Part shown: positions 33,009 to 44,092 of the stretch, piece after piece
Position numbering within the stretch: position 1 is the first letter of the stretch
How the letters are laid out: every line of letters begins with the position of its first letter
Origin: Niebla homalea
Taxonomy: Eukaryota > Ascomycota > Lecanoromycetes > Lecanorales > Ramalinaceae
Direction: 5' to 3'
Assembly (NCBI GenBank): GCA_019925105.1
Contig: JAHGAU010000007.1
Location: forward strand, 1,364,001-1,428,000
DNA: 64,000 nucleotides
Made by a program: the position numbers and the translations under genes
The notes under the pieces: model-generated
The model's input: only the letters and a program-made list of their open reading frames with translations
Databases searched by the model: none
Told to the model about the DNA's origin: nothing

Positions 33009-35360
33009 TCACATCATCACCGTTCCATCCCCCACCTTACTCAACAGCACACTCGCCATCAGTCCGGGGATATACCTCTTCCCCTCCACCCACTCCCTCG
33101 TCAACGGCCTCACCTCCCTCGCAAAAGGGCTATCCATCCCCCCCGCCACCTTCATCGTCCCGTTCTCCCCGTCAAAGATCAACGTCTCCTCCACGGCCCC
33201 ACCCCCTTCCCCATCATCATCCTCCTCCTCCTCGGTCGTGTTCCCCGTCTGCAGACTCAGCGCGAATTTCCCACCCGGTCGGAAATCCATCCGCCACCCC
33301 AGCAGCGAGAAGACCGCTTCCCGGAATTCGAGCGACTTGGCGCCCCAGATCTGTTTGAGCCGGAGCATCCGTTTCTCCTTTTCCGCGACCGAGGTCTGCA
33401 GGTCGCGGATCTCGAGGCGGAGCGAGTCGAGCGTGCTGGAGGGGACGAGGCTGGTGTTGCCGTTTTGATGAGGATTCGAGGTCGAAGCGGTGTTATAGCG
33501 GTCCTCCAGCTGGGCCAGCAAGTCCTTGTTCTCCTGCTTCAGCGTCGTCAGTGTGGTGAGTTTGACGCGCTCGAAATCGGTGGTCGGGTTCGCGCGGAGG
33601 GAGAGCACGCGGGTTTTGGCGCTGGTTTGGAGGGCGGTGCACTGGGCTTTGATGGCTTTGAGCTCGGTCTGGAGGAGGGTGTGGGATGATTGGATAGAGG
33701 AGAGCTCGTCCTGGAGTTTGCGATTCTTGCGGGTGAGTTGGCCGAGGCGCTCGTTATCGGCTTCTTCGTCGGAGCGGGAGCGCTTCAGGAGACTGCGTGG
33801 AGCGGTTGATGAGCCGGCTTGTTGCTGTGACTCGAGGGTCGACAGGTCGTTGGTTAGGTTGGCGAGTTCGCGCCGGTGGGTGTCGACTTGTTGTTCGAGC
33901 TCCTCGATACGTCGAGTCTTGAGAGCGTCGAATTGGTTTTCTTCGGAGTGGTAGGTCTGCTCCTCGCTGTCGAAGGTCCGGAGCTGTTCGCGTAGGAATT
34001 CGACTTCTTTAGTGGCGAGAGCACGCTGGCGTTCCAGTGCTTTCTTGGTCCTGCTATCTATGCTTGGGGGCGCAGCGTTCGTAAGACTGGATTTGGAGTA
34101 CTGTAGCTCCTCCTGTATCTTCTGCAGCCGTTCCTCCAAATCCCTGATGAGGTTATCCTTCTCCATGACTTCAGGCTGCAGCGCTCCCACCTTCTCGACG
34201 AGCGAAGCATTCTCCAAGCGCTCCTTTACCAAAGCCCGTGCCATGTCCTCAGGACTGGTAAATTCTTTCTTGCCCTCACCTCCTTCTTGACTTTGGAGGT
34301 AGCTCGTCCAGCTCCTCCGCTCATCCTCCAATATCTGCCTCTGCAGTTGCGCTTCTCGCAACTCCTTCCTTAGGTCCTCCATCACACTCAAACGAGCCTC
34401 AAGTGCTCGCTTTTCCTCTTCGACCACCTCAACAGCCTTCTGCCTATGTCGAAAGATCTTGAGTTGACCATTCTGATCCTGATTCGTCGACTCCAGTCGT
34501 CTGATATGCGCCACCTGCTCAGACAGCTCCCGTTTGATGACAGCCAGCGTATCAGCATCGCCAGTCTGAGCTTTCAGCCGCAGATTCTCGCTCTCAAGCT
34601 GCCCTGCCTCGGCCTCCTTCTGGGCCAGCCGATCCTTAGTCGTCTCCAAGCTCGAAGACGCGTTTAACAGCTTGGTCCTTAGATCCTCGATCGTGCGCTC
34701 AAACGCGGCATGCTTAGTCTCAACATCCTGCATCGCATGCTTGAACTGCCTCTCCAGATCTCCGAACTCCGTCTTTGCCTCCTCGGCCTCGTCGACTGCG
34801 ACTCTCCTCTCCTCTTTAGCCTTCCGCAGCTCCTTATCCAGCGCGGCCTGCGTGTTGACCTGCTGATCCCTCGCCTCCTGCAGCTGCGTGTTCAAAGCAT
34901 CATACTTCTTCACGGACACGACCTTCTTGCTCTCCTCACTCTGCGCCCTCTTGAAGTCGTCCTCCACCTTCACCATCGCATCCCGTAACGCTTTCTCATG
35001 CTGTATATTCGCGTAGTCCTTCTCCTGCTTCAGCCCATCCACTTCATACTGCAGAGACTTGATCTTGGCGCGCAATTCCTCGTTGTCGATGGTGGGTTCG
35101 ATGACGGATCTGCTGAAGTTCTGGGATTGCCGCACGCTGGATCCCAATGATTTCTTGGCGGTCGGGGCAGGGGAGGGGGCGATGGGTCCGCCTGATATGA
35201 GGTCGTAGGTAGGTTGCGTTGCCGCGAGTCGGCTGGCGCGCAGGCCTGTGTTGGGAAGAGGTATCCCTGAGCGCGAAGTGCTCCGCCTGCGTGAGTCGCT
35301 GGGTTCGTCACCGTGCGCGAACGACAACCGGCGCGCTTGGCGCTGGGATGGTGAGCTCAT
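33009..35360 (-). CDS. mad1: Spindle assembly checkpoint protein Mad1
   Basis: A single exon of 783 residues from the ATG at 35360. The N-terminal 90 residues are Arg/Ser-rich and disordered. A near-continuous coiled coil spans about residues 90-690, containing the Mad2-binding region. A globular C-terminal head follows: MLRLKQIWGAKSLEFREAVF, LLGWRMDFRPGGKFAL and a final segment ending near LMASVLLSKV. Mad1 tethers Mad2 at unattached kinetochores and nuclear pores and is required for the mitotic checkpoint; the head domain binds Bub1. A short acidic loop (TTEEEEDDDGEGG) interrupts the head. No introns. Confidence 0.95.
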   Translation of the reverse strand: MSSPSQRQARRLSFAHGDEPSDSRRRSTSRSGIPLPNTGLRASRLAATQPTYDLISGGPIAPSPAPTAKKSLGSSVRQSQNFSRSVIEPTIDNEELRAKIKSLQYEVDGLKQEKDYANIQHEKALRDAMVKVEDDFKRAQSEESKKVVSVKKYDALNTQLQEARDQQVNTQAALDKELRKAKEERRVAVDEAEEAKTEFGDLERQFKHAMQDVETKHAAFERTIEDLRTKLLNASSSLETTKDRLAQKEAEAGQLESENLRLKAQTGDADTLAVIKRELSEQVAHIRRLESTNQDQNGQLKIFRHRQKAVEVVEEEKRALEARLSVMEDLRKELREAQLQRQILEDERRSWTSYLQSQEGGEGKKEFTSPEDMARALVKERLENASLVEKVGALQPEVMEKDNLIRDLEERLQKIQEELQYSKSSLTNAAPPSIDSRTKKALERQRALATKEVEFLREQLRTFDSEEQTYHSEENQFDALKTRRIEELEQQVDTHRRELANLTNDLSTLESQQQAGSSTAPRSLLKRSRSDEEADNERLGQLTRKNRKLQDELSSIQSSHTLLQTELKAIKAQCTALQTSAKTRVLSLRANPTTDFERVKLTTLTTLKQENKDLLAQLEDRYNTASTSNPHQNGNTSLVPSSTLDSLRLEIRDLQTSVAEKEKRMLRLKQIWGAKSLEFREAVFSLLGWRMDFRPGGKFALSLQTGNTTEEEEDDDGEGGGAVEETLIFDGENGTMKVAGGMDSPFAREVRPLTREWVEGKRYIPGLMASVLLSKVGDGTVMM

Positions 35361-36025
35361 CTTGAGCTTCAGCTCCGGAGAGCAATCTTTTGCTTGAGGA
35401 ACATAAGGGCGATAAGAAGTTTGGTCGAGCAGTCGACGCGACAGTGAACGAAAAGGGGCTAGTCCGGATCCGTCAATATATAAAACACAGACACTGACTT
35501 CCGTCTATTCGCCATGCGATTTCGCACGAACATGCTGAGTCGATAAAATAGCAAGGGAGACATGTTTAATGACCAGCAAAGAGAGTGGGACTGCTCGGGA
35601 ATCGAATCTGTTGGCACCAGTGCCAATTGATTGCATTTATTGTAGTGTACATAGCTCTACAACTGCCTTCGACTAGCCGTCACTCGTTCTCCTCTCCTCT
35701 GCGCTTCTCTGCGAACCCCGCTCCTTCAGATGAGCAGAGTAATCCTCCAGATGCCCTCAGATGACGACAACTTCCACCTCACGTAACTCACCCTAAAATT
35801 AAGAACAGCAAAAATCGCCGGTCATAGCTAATCACATAGAAAGCAGACCATTGGCAGCTGGTAGAAGAAGGTTAAGATTGATCAGTTGATATCATCCATC
35901 GCAGGTAAAACAAAAGCCATTGGAGAGATAGCAGATTGTGTGAATTTTGGGCGCTGCAGCGCTGATTGGTGGGGGGGTTTGCTCGCATTGTACGGGCGTT
36001 GCACCTCCTACTCCTTTCACTCTAT
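35361..36025. other. Intergenic
   Basis: The upstream region of mad1 and the 3' flank of the SH3 gene. No gene recognised; a T-loop-like sequence near 35598 does not fold as a tRNA. Confidence 0.45.
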
Positions 36026-38297
36026 TCACATTGCTTGACCCGGTACCGGTTTGCGGCCCACCATGGGTGATGAAGGGCGATCAGGATTGGAGACAGCCTG
36101 CTCCGTCATTGGCACTTTCTGCATTAACGGGTTCATAGGGCTGGGACCTGGCGGGCTTTGTCTTCTGCTTTGAACATCACTAGCCGAGTTGCTACGTCTC
36201 TTGCCGCCTGGAGAAGCGCGCCCACCTTGTGGACCGCCTCCGTATGGGCCAGGGCTCATAGAACGAGGAGAGCCACCGCCATAAGGACCCGGCGACATTG
36301 AGCGCTGTTGACCATTAGGAGGTCCCATAGGGCGAGGCTGAAGACCATGCGGTGATGGAGAGCCCCGGCCACCAGCTGGAGATGCAGGTCGCTGCTGAGG
36401 ACCAGGACCTCGCATGCCAGGTGAGGCTGGGCGTGGAGATCCTCCAGGGGCCATCATGCCTGGTGGGCCTCGTGGACCGGGACCACGAGCACCTGGTGGT
36501 GGGCGAGGCTTGACGGGACGTGCGGAAAGGCATGTTCGAGGGGCGACCCCTTGTTGGGAGCGATCGAGACGAATGCAGAGTGCCTGTATGAAATTAGCTT
36601 TTGATAGGGCTTGATGAGGAGTTGTAGCTTACCCATCCATCATCGTACTCATGCAGGAGCCTAACAAGGGCACCTTGCTTCAATTCGAGCTCGTCGTCCA
36701 TAGATGGCTTAAAGTCGAGCTGAACACGGTGGACATTGGTCGGTGGTGGGCCTCCAGTAGCAGTGGATGATTGACTGAATTCAGACGCTGCTGGGCTTGG
36801 AACACCAGGAGTGATAGGACGATTCGGCTGCAAGTTGAGATCCTTGGGCCTGTCATCACGCTTGTCATGTTTCGCCGCAGCCATTGCGCCTGCACCGACG
36901 AGTGCACCGGCGCCAGCGGCAGCTATACCGGCGTTCTCGGGCGAGGGTGTGCGGATCCTGAGAGGAGCAGGAGCATCTGCTGTGGCACTTAGTGCATCTG
37001 GAGCGGGAGCTTCAGCGTGATTACCGAAGGGATTTTCGGAGACATTGTTCTGGATGGGTAGAATGTTGCTCGATAGACGCTGGGGCTTCTGGGCTGCATG
37101 GTCGCCAAATGGATTCAACTTCTCATTTTCCATATTCCTTGACAAAGCAGCGGCACCGGGAGCACCACCGGCGGTCTGGGCAGCTTTACTCTTCGCGGCC
37201 AGGTCGGGCTGGAATTGGGTAACTGGGCGAAGACTCAAGCGAGGCGCAGTAGCCGTTGTTCGGGTGGACACATTGCTTTGAGATCGAGCCAGGCCGCCTC
37301 CGAAGGCAGCAGATTTCTCATCATTCGCTTTCTGATAAGCTTCGTTCTCTTGCCTCCTCTTGCGACGAAGGAGCAAGAAGATCAAAGCGGCGACAGCGGC
37401 GACAGCAAAAATGACACCGAAAGCAATGCCAGCTTTGGCACCACCAGACATACCCCCTCCAGATGACGAAGGAGCCGAAGATGGAGATGACGATGAGGAA
37501 GCAGGAGAGGATGAGATCATGGTCGTTGGGCTGGACTCAGCAACGGTATCCGAAGTCGTAGCCGCAACTGAGTTGGAGCTCACAACCGCCTGGTTGGGGG
37601 ATGAAGTAGCTTGAGCTTTTTGTTGGGGTGTGTTCGTGGCCTGAACAGCCTGCGAAGTCTGAACATTGTTGTTAGAGTTGGCGGTGTTGGCTGGTTGCGC
37701 AGCCTGCTGAGCCTTTTGAGAGGATGCTGCTGCTGCTGCAGCTTGGGAACTTGCAGCAGCGGATTGCTGAGCAGCGGATTGTTGAGCAGCCTGCTGGGCA
37801 GCTTGCTGCTGTTGTTGCGGCTGTTGTTGTGGCTGTTGTTGCGGCTGTTGTTGCTGCGACTGTTGCTGCTGTTGTTGCTGTGATTGCTGCTGCGACGTGT
37901 CGCTGTTAGAATTGGTGTTGGAGTTGGGATTTGCGTTTGCGTTTGCGTTGGCATTTGCATTTGCATTTGAGTTCGAATTCGAATTCGAGTTGGAGCTGGA
38001 GCCAGAGTTTGAGTTGGCATTGGTATTGGCATTTGCATTGGAGTTGCTCTGACTGTTGCCACTGCTGCCACTGCTGCCACTGCCGCCACTGCCGCTGTTA
38101 CTCGAGCTGTCTTGCTGCGAATTGGCGACAGGAGTGGCATCCGATGCAGGCGGATTCACAGTGCTGTATCCACCAATAGGACCATCGAAGGTCTTTGCGG
38201 CTGTCTCATAGACATACTGGACGACGGTGCCTCCATCATTCTGCCTCTTTTCCAACTCAGCCTGTACATGCTGGTGGCCAGCATGATGTTGATGCAT
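36026..38297 (-). CDS. Single-pass membrane protein with cytosolic SH3 domain
   Basis: Exons are 38297-36633 and 36583-36026 with a 49-base GTAAGC..CAG intron inside the SH3 domain, giving 740 residues. The His-rich N-terminus (MHQHHAGHQHVQAELEKRQ) has no clear signal peptide. Next are long Asn/Ser/Ala repeats, a poly-Gln block, a Ser/Thr/Ala stretch and a transmembrane helix near residues 286-309 (GIAFGVIFAVAAVAALIFLL) followed by RRKRR. A cytosolic tail carries NPFGDHA/NPFGNHA repeats. The SH3 domain is near residues 515-575 (VHRVQLDFKPSMDDELELKQ, then LLHEYDDGW and ALCIRLDRSQQGVAPRTCL). A Pro/Gly tail with two SMSPGPYGGG repeats ends the protein. Topology resembles fungal cell-surface sensors or polarity adaptors; function not established. 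Confidence 0.8.
37797..37905 (-). repeat. Poly-Gln (CAG/CAA) coding repeat
   Basis: A run of Gln codons interrupted by Ser and Pro in the SH3 membrane protein, read on the reverse strand. Trinucleotide composition is mixed CAG and CAA. Confidence 0.7.
37908..38062 (-). repeat. Asn-Ala / Asn-Ser dipeptide coding repeats
   Basis: Six-base units encoding alternating Asn-Ala and Asn-Ser residues in the extracellular part of the SH3 membrane protein. Several copies are identical at DNA level, so the length is probably variable between strains. Confidence 0.7.
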
Positions 38298-39311
38298 TAT
38301 TGATAAGATCCTTCACTACACCCTTGCCTATTAAAAATGATATCCAAGCCCCTATATTAAGTCGAAGAATATCCTTGTGCCGTGCTTGTCACAGGAGGTG
38401 CAGTGGTGGCAGAGAAGATGGTGTTATTTGACTCGTGTTTCACTCAGCAAAGAATGTCAACAAGGTGTAAGTGAATGTATGTAATTGGCACTGCTGGCGT
38501 AGACGTCGATAAACGAAGGGCGACGACCTGCGCAGCAGTGAGGTGTGAGTGAGGATCGTGTCAAGGAACGTGAGAAGAAGAAGAGAGAGAAGAGTACGTG
38601 CGCTCAAGATCGAAAAAACAAGAAGGAAAAGACGAAAAAGCGAGGGAGTAAAATGAGATTTGAGGGAGGACGAGAACGGGAACGAATAGAGAAATTTGGC
38701 ACGCGTGCTGAAAGGGCCTGGTCTGGCTTAATTTCGGTAAAAATCAAGCGCGACCAATAGCCTGCAGCGCATATCTCTTTAGCGTCAGGAACCCGTCGCT
38801 GGCCGTTTGTAGCGTTCTTCAGGGGTTAATTAACTGATTATTAAGCGATCGGACAACCCACTTCTGGAATTGGAAAGGCTTCAAGCTGTTGACGTGTCTT
38901 CTTTGACTTTCTCCTTGACTGCAACGACCAATAGTCTTTCTGTTATAGAGTAGACGTTCAATAGAAGGAGGTTCACAGGGACACGGAGTGCTGCATTTGG
39001 AGAAATGCCTCGACGAATTCGAAACATGCTTCAGATCTCAGGCGAGAGATCTACAGATCCAATTATCCCACCAATCAAGCGGGTATGCACGTGATACTGT
39101 TTCAGAGATAGCGATGCTTGATACTTGGAAGGCAGGCTCGAAGGAAAGGGGCGACAACATTGATCAAGTCGCCCAACACTTCCCTGCTCATGACGCCGTC
39201 TCTTGATATCTACATCTTCCTGAACATACATTATGAACAGCTTGGAACACAAAGTTCACAAGCGTAGAGCAACAGCGCTATTCTCAATAATAACCAGAAG
39301 ATCGTCAATAC
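38298..39311. other. Intergenic
   Basis: Upstream region of the SH3 gene and 3' flank of syp1. A purine-rich stretch at about 38560-38690 gives a Lys/Glu/Arg-rich frame without known homologues. The last part contains possible alternative 3' exons of syp1 (acceptor at 39220). Confidence 0.4.
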
Positions 39312-42241
39312 TTACTTTTCGGCATGCTCGAGATACTTACCACTTATGATCCGCCTTGTCATTGGGACCTCCTTCCAACTCCCAGTCGAAGCTCCTGCTG
39401 CAGCGGTGCTCTCATCCGCAAAAGGATCACTGCCATTCTCCTCCTTGCTGCCCATCTCGCTGATTCCCAACCCACTGCCGAGACCAGCAGCGTGCTCGCC
39501 GCTGACTTCCCATTTGGCTTCGACATTTCCAGGCTTGGCTTCGCCGTCAGTTGCGAAGCGCGCTAGAAGCTTCTTGGGAGCCTCCGCATAGCCATCCAGT
39601 TCCACGTCGCCCACCTTCCAATATATCAAGGACTTCTCTTTCGAGAAGATTCCCGCAGGCTTGGACTGACAGCTTGCAGCTCTGCTCCCTTCGATGTTAA
39701 TGAAGATAATCACGTTTTTCAGGGAGACGCTGCGTTTGGTAGGTGAGACAAAGGAGGGATTAAAGCCATAGGACAGTATCACGGAGGCTTGCGTAGGCTC
39801 AATTTTCCAACTCGAGCTAAGGGAAACGGGGGCATGGGCTGATTGATTGGAGTCATCGAGGTGCACTTGATATTTAAACGCAACTGTAGGCCGAGATGCC
39901 ATGCTGATATTCGCAGAGTATTCACCAGAAGCTGAAGGTTTCTGCTCGATGAACGTAGGGTTGGGCGCCACCTTCTCCAGCACCTGGAAATTCTCCAAGC
40001 GGACGTTAGCCGACGTCGAAGCAGTAGCCCCTCCACCAGCATTGTATTGTAATGCCATTTCGCCAATGACTACACCCTTAGTCACCTGCCCCTTGGAGAA
40101 TGTGGCGCTGACCGTCTCAACGATTGATGCATTGAGACCTGGCTGGACCATATTCGGGTGACTTATCGTGGTATTTGCGGTACTCCCCACAGAATAGGAT
40201 GATCTGACAGACTGAGCGTCTGATCCTCGATAGCTTTCTGTCGGCACAGGAGGTGTACTGGCAGCCATTGGTGCAGCCGAGGCCCCTGGCAGGCTACTGA
40301 GGCTAACAAGGCTCCCAAGGCTTCCAAGACCCGCGCTTTCTAGTGATTGACCAGAGGGAACAAATACTGTGTTTCGGACATCTCTCCGGCCACGGATGGT
40401 GTTGGACTTTCGCGGCGTCGCCGCTTGCGAGCGTAGAGTATTTGCAACAGTCGAAAAGGCATTCTGCTCCGCTGCCTGATCCTCTTCTCGAATGGGTGCA
40501 TCTCGGATGTTGAGCCTAAATTGAGACGAATCTCCCTCCCTAGTATAATGTCAACGACTTTCCCGTATCCTTCCACAAACAAAGGTGAAAGCCTTACTCA
40601 GTTGCAGCTGCTTCCTGCTGTGCCCGTGTAATGTCATCAACGGCAGGTGGAGGCACACTGTAGCCTTCTGCATCCCGTTGTCCCGGAAGAGGCTGCGTGG
40701 TCTCTGCAGCTGTTTGAGTCTGCGGTGACGAAGCAAAATCTCGATTGTTCTGCAAGCCGTTGGTCATAGGTACACTAGAGGTACGCTTAGGCATAGGCGG
40801 AGGCATTGAAGCTGCATCTCCTTCGCTAGGCTCCCTTCGGGCATTCGGTGAGCTTGTTGTCCTCGTCATGGATCGACTGGTAGCTGCCGGCCCCACAGGG
40901 TCTCCGAGCTGTGGTGCTTGTGAAAGAGATGATGGAGGGTGGCCTGATGACGTCTGGGGAGGGGAGTCTAATTGCTGCATATCCTGCCGAGAGCTTGGCC
41001 CTCGCCGCAATGGATTACGCCCAGGTCGAGATCGCTTTTCTGGTGATGGAGGTCGGTCCATGCTCTTTGATCCTTTATCGCGCCCTAATACTGTGCCTAG
41101 TCTCCGCAGCCCTCCAAAGCCCTTCTTGGAGGTGGTTGGAGGCGGACCTATCAACAGTCAGTCATACCGTCGCTCAGGCGAGTGGGTGAGAGATCTGAAA
41201 TTACCCATCCTTGATGATGTGGTCGAATAAGGACTGGCCGTAGTGCTTTCTTGTGGCTGTCTGCGAGTCGGAGTGCTGTCGGCGGGCTGCAGCTCAGATG
41301 GTGGCATTGAAGGTGCTATTGGCCCTGCAGGTCCATTGCGGCTTCCTTCTCTTTCTGGAGCGGTCGGAGCATCGGCAGTCTGTCTTGCCACAAAGGCAGA
41401 AATTTCTTCCTCTGTATTAATGTTGAGAATGGCATTCAGGCAGCCCTCTGCAGTGCTTCGATTCCGCTCGACTTGATCGACCTCATGGGTCTCCAGCTGG
41501 GTGAGGGCATCTCGCAGATGATTAACCCGATTTTCGTCGAGAGCTTGCAGCTGCTCAAAGACATATGGAGCTTGCGACTCCCACATCTGATTTGCGGCCT
41601 CGACATCTGAAGTTGCATTGGCAACCTTATTGGCCGACGACTTGCCACCGCTGAGTTTGTTGGCTTTCTTTTGCGCCGCGTCAACTTCTTTTGCGATTGC
41701 GGTCAGATTGCCCTGGATGCCGCCAATAGCTTGCATCTCTCGGTTCCTACTCTGATACTCTTTCAACGGCCGCTCTACATCCCCTTCTATCTTCTGAGCT
41801 AGCAGGCTGTGCGAGTAAGCCAGAGCTTCCATGGAGGTGATGATGCTTTGCCATGGTGCCTTGAATATCCTGGTTTTTTCAGCCAGCTTCCAGTCGCTCG
41901 CGAATTGATATTGCCTACCCTAGCTCCGAGGAGACTTCGCGCGGTCCTCTAGCGGCCAATTTCCTCAGCCCTTGAACGTAGGTTTCTTCAACGCGCCTCC
42001 TCTCCTACGAGGCTGGTCAGTCAAGCATTTGATGTTCTCGGTTTGGCATAACATACCGCCAGCCAATCTGCAATGTCCAAGTTTATTCTGCCAATCAATT
42101 TGACACGATCATCAAGCACCGCAATGGCATTGTTAGGGGAGAGGGAGCGCTGGCGCAAGTCAGTCATGTTCCGAGTTTGTTCCAATGACAGAAAACGCTC
42201 CTTACCAAGAGGGCGGGATACTCTTGTCGTGACAGCTCCAT
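39312..42241 (-). CDS. syp1: Muniscin Syp1 (F-BAR endocytic adaptor)
   Basis: Six exons: 42241-42206, 42149-42057, 42004-41919, 41869-41205, 41147-40598 and 40539-39312, giving 885 residues; all junctions are in frame with GT-AG introns. An N-terminal F-BAR domain spans about residues 1-260 (MELSRQEYPALL, RSLSPNNAIAVLDDRVKLI, DIADWLAERRRVEE, IFKAPWQSI, KIEGDVERPLKEYQSRNREM). A disordered Pro/Ser/Arg-rich middle follows (GFGGLRRLGTVLGRDKGSK). The C-terminal mu-homology domain (about 595-885) starts after SSQFRLNIRDAPIREED. Syp1/FCHo proteins arrive early at clathrin coats, bend membrane and recruit cargo; in yeast Syp1 also affects septins. The exact C-terminus is uncertain because two GTAAGT donors occur near the stop (39340 and 39315). 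Confidence 0.92.
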
Positions 42242-42953
42242 CTTGGGCTCACGGTTCTTGCTAGCGATCACCCTGGGCTATTGGCTACATCCCAACCTTT
42301 GGTATAAAAAGCTCATGGAGCTCGAAAGACGATCGAGCATCAGTAATCATTTGCTCATGATGCCAAGACCTCGGAATCCATCGGCTGCTTATCTTACACA
42401 CAGGACCAGTCGGATATTCGACTAGACTTGTTCAGGGGCAAGTATAATCAAAGTGCCAGTCCAGTACTGTGAAGCTGTACAAGAATTTTTCTAATCTGTC
42501 CAAGGATAGTTCTTGTCCTAGACATGTAATCCTCAAGTAGGGAAGCAAGATTTCAAATATCACATTGGATGTCATGCCGTTTCCTAGCTAGAAAAACACG
42601 TTTTAATATTCGAATTCTCGTGATCTCCGACTCAAATTGCAATTGCAGAATGTCCGTCACGACGTCCTGGAGGTCTGAGCTGTCTTTTGCGGAGCGGATG
42701 CAAAGCACACTAACCATGTATATCCACTGTCTCCCTGCTTCGATATGTGTCCATCTAACATTTGTCAGTGCCAAAGCATGGCAGACTGAACATGATTGTG
42801 ACTTTTCCACGGCACGATCAAAAGCTCAGGAAGCTGAGACAGATGCATTTGAAGCGTCGATGAGCGGAGTCTGTCCAACATGCCCACAAGCCGGATTTGT
42901 CTGATCGGTGTCATACGCAGGAAGCGTATAAGAATAAATGCAAGAACATAATA
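42242..42953. promoter_or_regulatory. Divergent upstream region, syp1 / CDK-like kinase
   Basis: 712 bases between divergent starts. A TATAAAAA lies on the forward strand at about 42303-42310. A 112-codon forward frame at 42569-42904 shows no recognisable domain and probably is leader sequence. Confidence 0.4.
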
Positions 42954-44092
42954 ATGAACTTAGAGCAACTTGCGAGTAGCACTGGCAAGCGCAGCTCTTC
43001 TCAACAAACCCGGACTAATATTCCTTCTATCATACCCGATGTGTCTGGCAAACCAGCCTACAAACTCGGCCCCTATGAAGGCTGCACCCACCTCTACTCC
43101 GGGCTCTTCTCCACCATATACTTGACGCCAACCCACACCCACCCACCCAAATACCTCGCCATCAAATGCACCTCCCCTACGCGGGAACAACCTCCTCACA
43201 ATTCCCGCCGCGAAGCCCGCATCCTCTCTTCCTTGTCCCACCCAAATGTAATCCCCCTCCTAGCCACTAACACCACAAACACCTTCAGCTCCCCCTATCT
43301 CCTCACATTCCCCTACCAACCCCTAACCCTCGCCGACCTCCTCACCTCCTCCCCATCGACCCCATCAATCCCAAAATCCATCCTCCACAATCTCTTCTCC
43401 GCCCTCTCCTACCTCCACGCCACGCATAAGATCATCCACCGCGACGTCAAGCCGACCAACATCCTCCTCGCTTCCCCCACCGGCCCGGCATCTCTAGCGG
43501 ATTTCGGCATCGCCTGGTCCCCTTCCGATCCGGACTCCGAGCCCATGGGGGAGAAGATCACGGATATCGGGACGACGTGCTATCGGGCGCCCGAGCTGCT
43601 CTTCGGTGATACAGCGTACGGTGCGGGTGTGGATCTTTGGGCTGCTGGCTGCGTCGCCGCCGAGGTCTTCATGCACGACGACGCGAAGAAGGCGGACAGG
43701 AATCACGGAGATGGCAGCAGGGGATGGACGCTCTTCGACGCGGGGGAATTGGGCAGTGAGTTGGCGCTCGTGAAGAGTATCTTCGAGACGCTGGGGACGC
43801 CGGATGAAGTGGTGTGGCCGGAGTGTAGCCGGCTTCCGGATTGGGGGAAGATGACGTTCAAGATGTTTGAGGGGAAGGGATGGGAGGAGATTTTGCCTGG
43901 GGTGGGGGAGCAGGCGAGGGGGCTGGTGGAGAGGTTGGTGAGGTATGAGAGCGGGGAGAGGATGAGGGCCGGGGAGGTGAGTGTTTTGGCACTACTTATC
44001 CTTTTGTCGTTTGTGGATTTTGAATGTTTTGCTAATCACCATGACGAATATCTCAGGTTCTGGGACACGCATTCTTCCTTGGCGATTGGTGA
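42954..44092 (+). CDS. CDK-family protein kinase, Csk1-like
   Basis: Exons are 42954-43976 and 44057-44092 with an 80-base GTGAGT..CAG intron. The last exon adds only VLGHAFFLGDW, completing the usual kinase end, giving 352 residues. The kinase core is present: Lys71 in YLAIKCT, HRDVKPTN at 162-169, DFG at 183-185, YRAPELLFG near 210-218 and DLWAAGC. The glycine loop is degenerate (YSGLFSTIYL). The CDK-like T-loop and the GTPDEVVWPE segment place it near fission yeast Csk1, a CDK-activating-kinase kinase; this placement is inference. The start is the first ATG after an in-frame TTG. The gene is GC-rich in its third positions relative to flanks. Confidence 0.8.

Noticed and set aside
33009..33689. 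Forward-strand frames opposite mad1
   Set aside because: Mirror of the coiled-coil codons; no domain and no independent start context.
35590..35625. T-loop-like sequence suggesting a tRNA 3' end
   Set aside because: The stem positions around the loop do not pair and no acceptor or anticodon arm can be drawn on either strand.
37580..38303. Long open frames on both strands across the repeat region (Leu-, Ala/Val- or Met/Pro-rich)
   Set aside because: They are by-products of CAG/CAA and AAT-GCN repeats; the membrane-SH3 frame alone has domain content.
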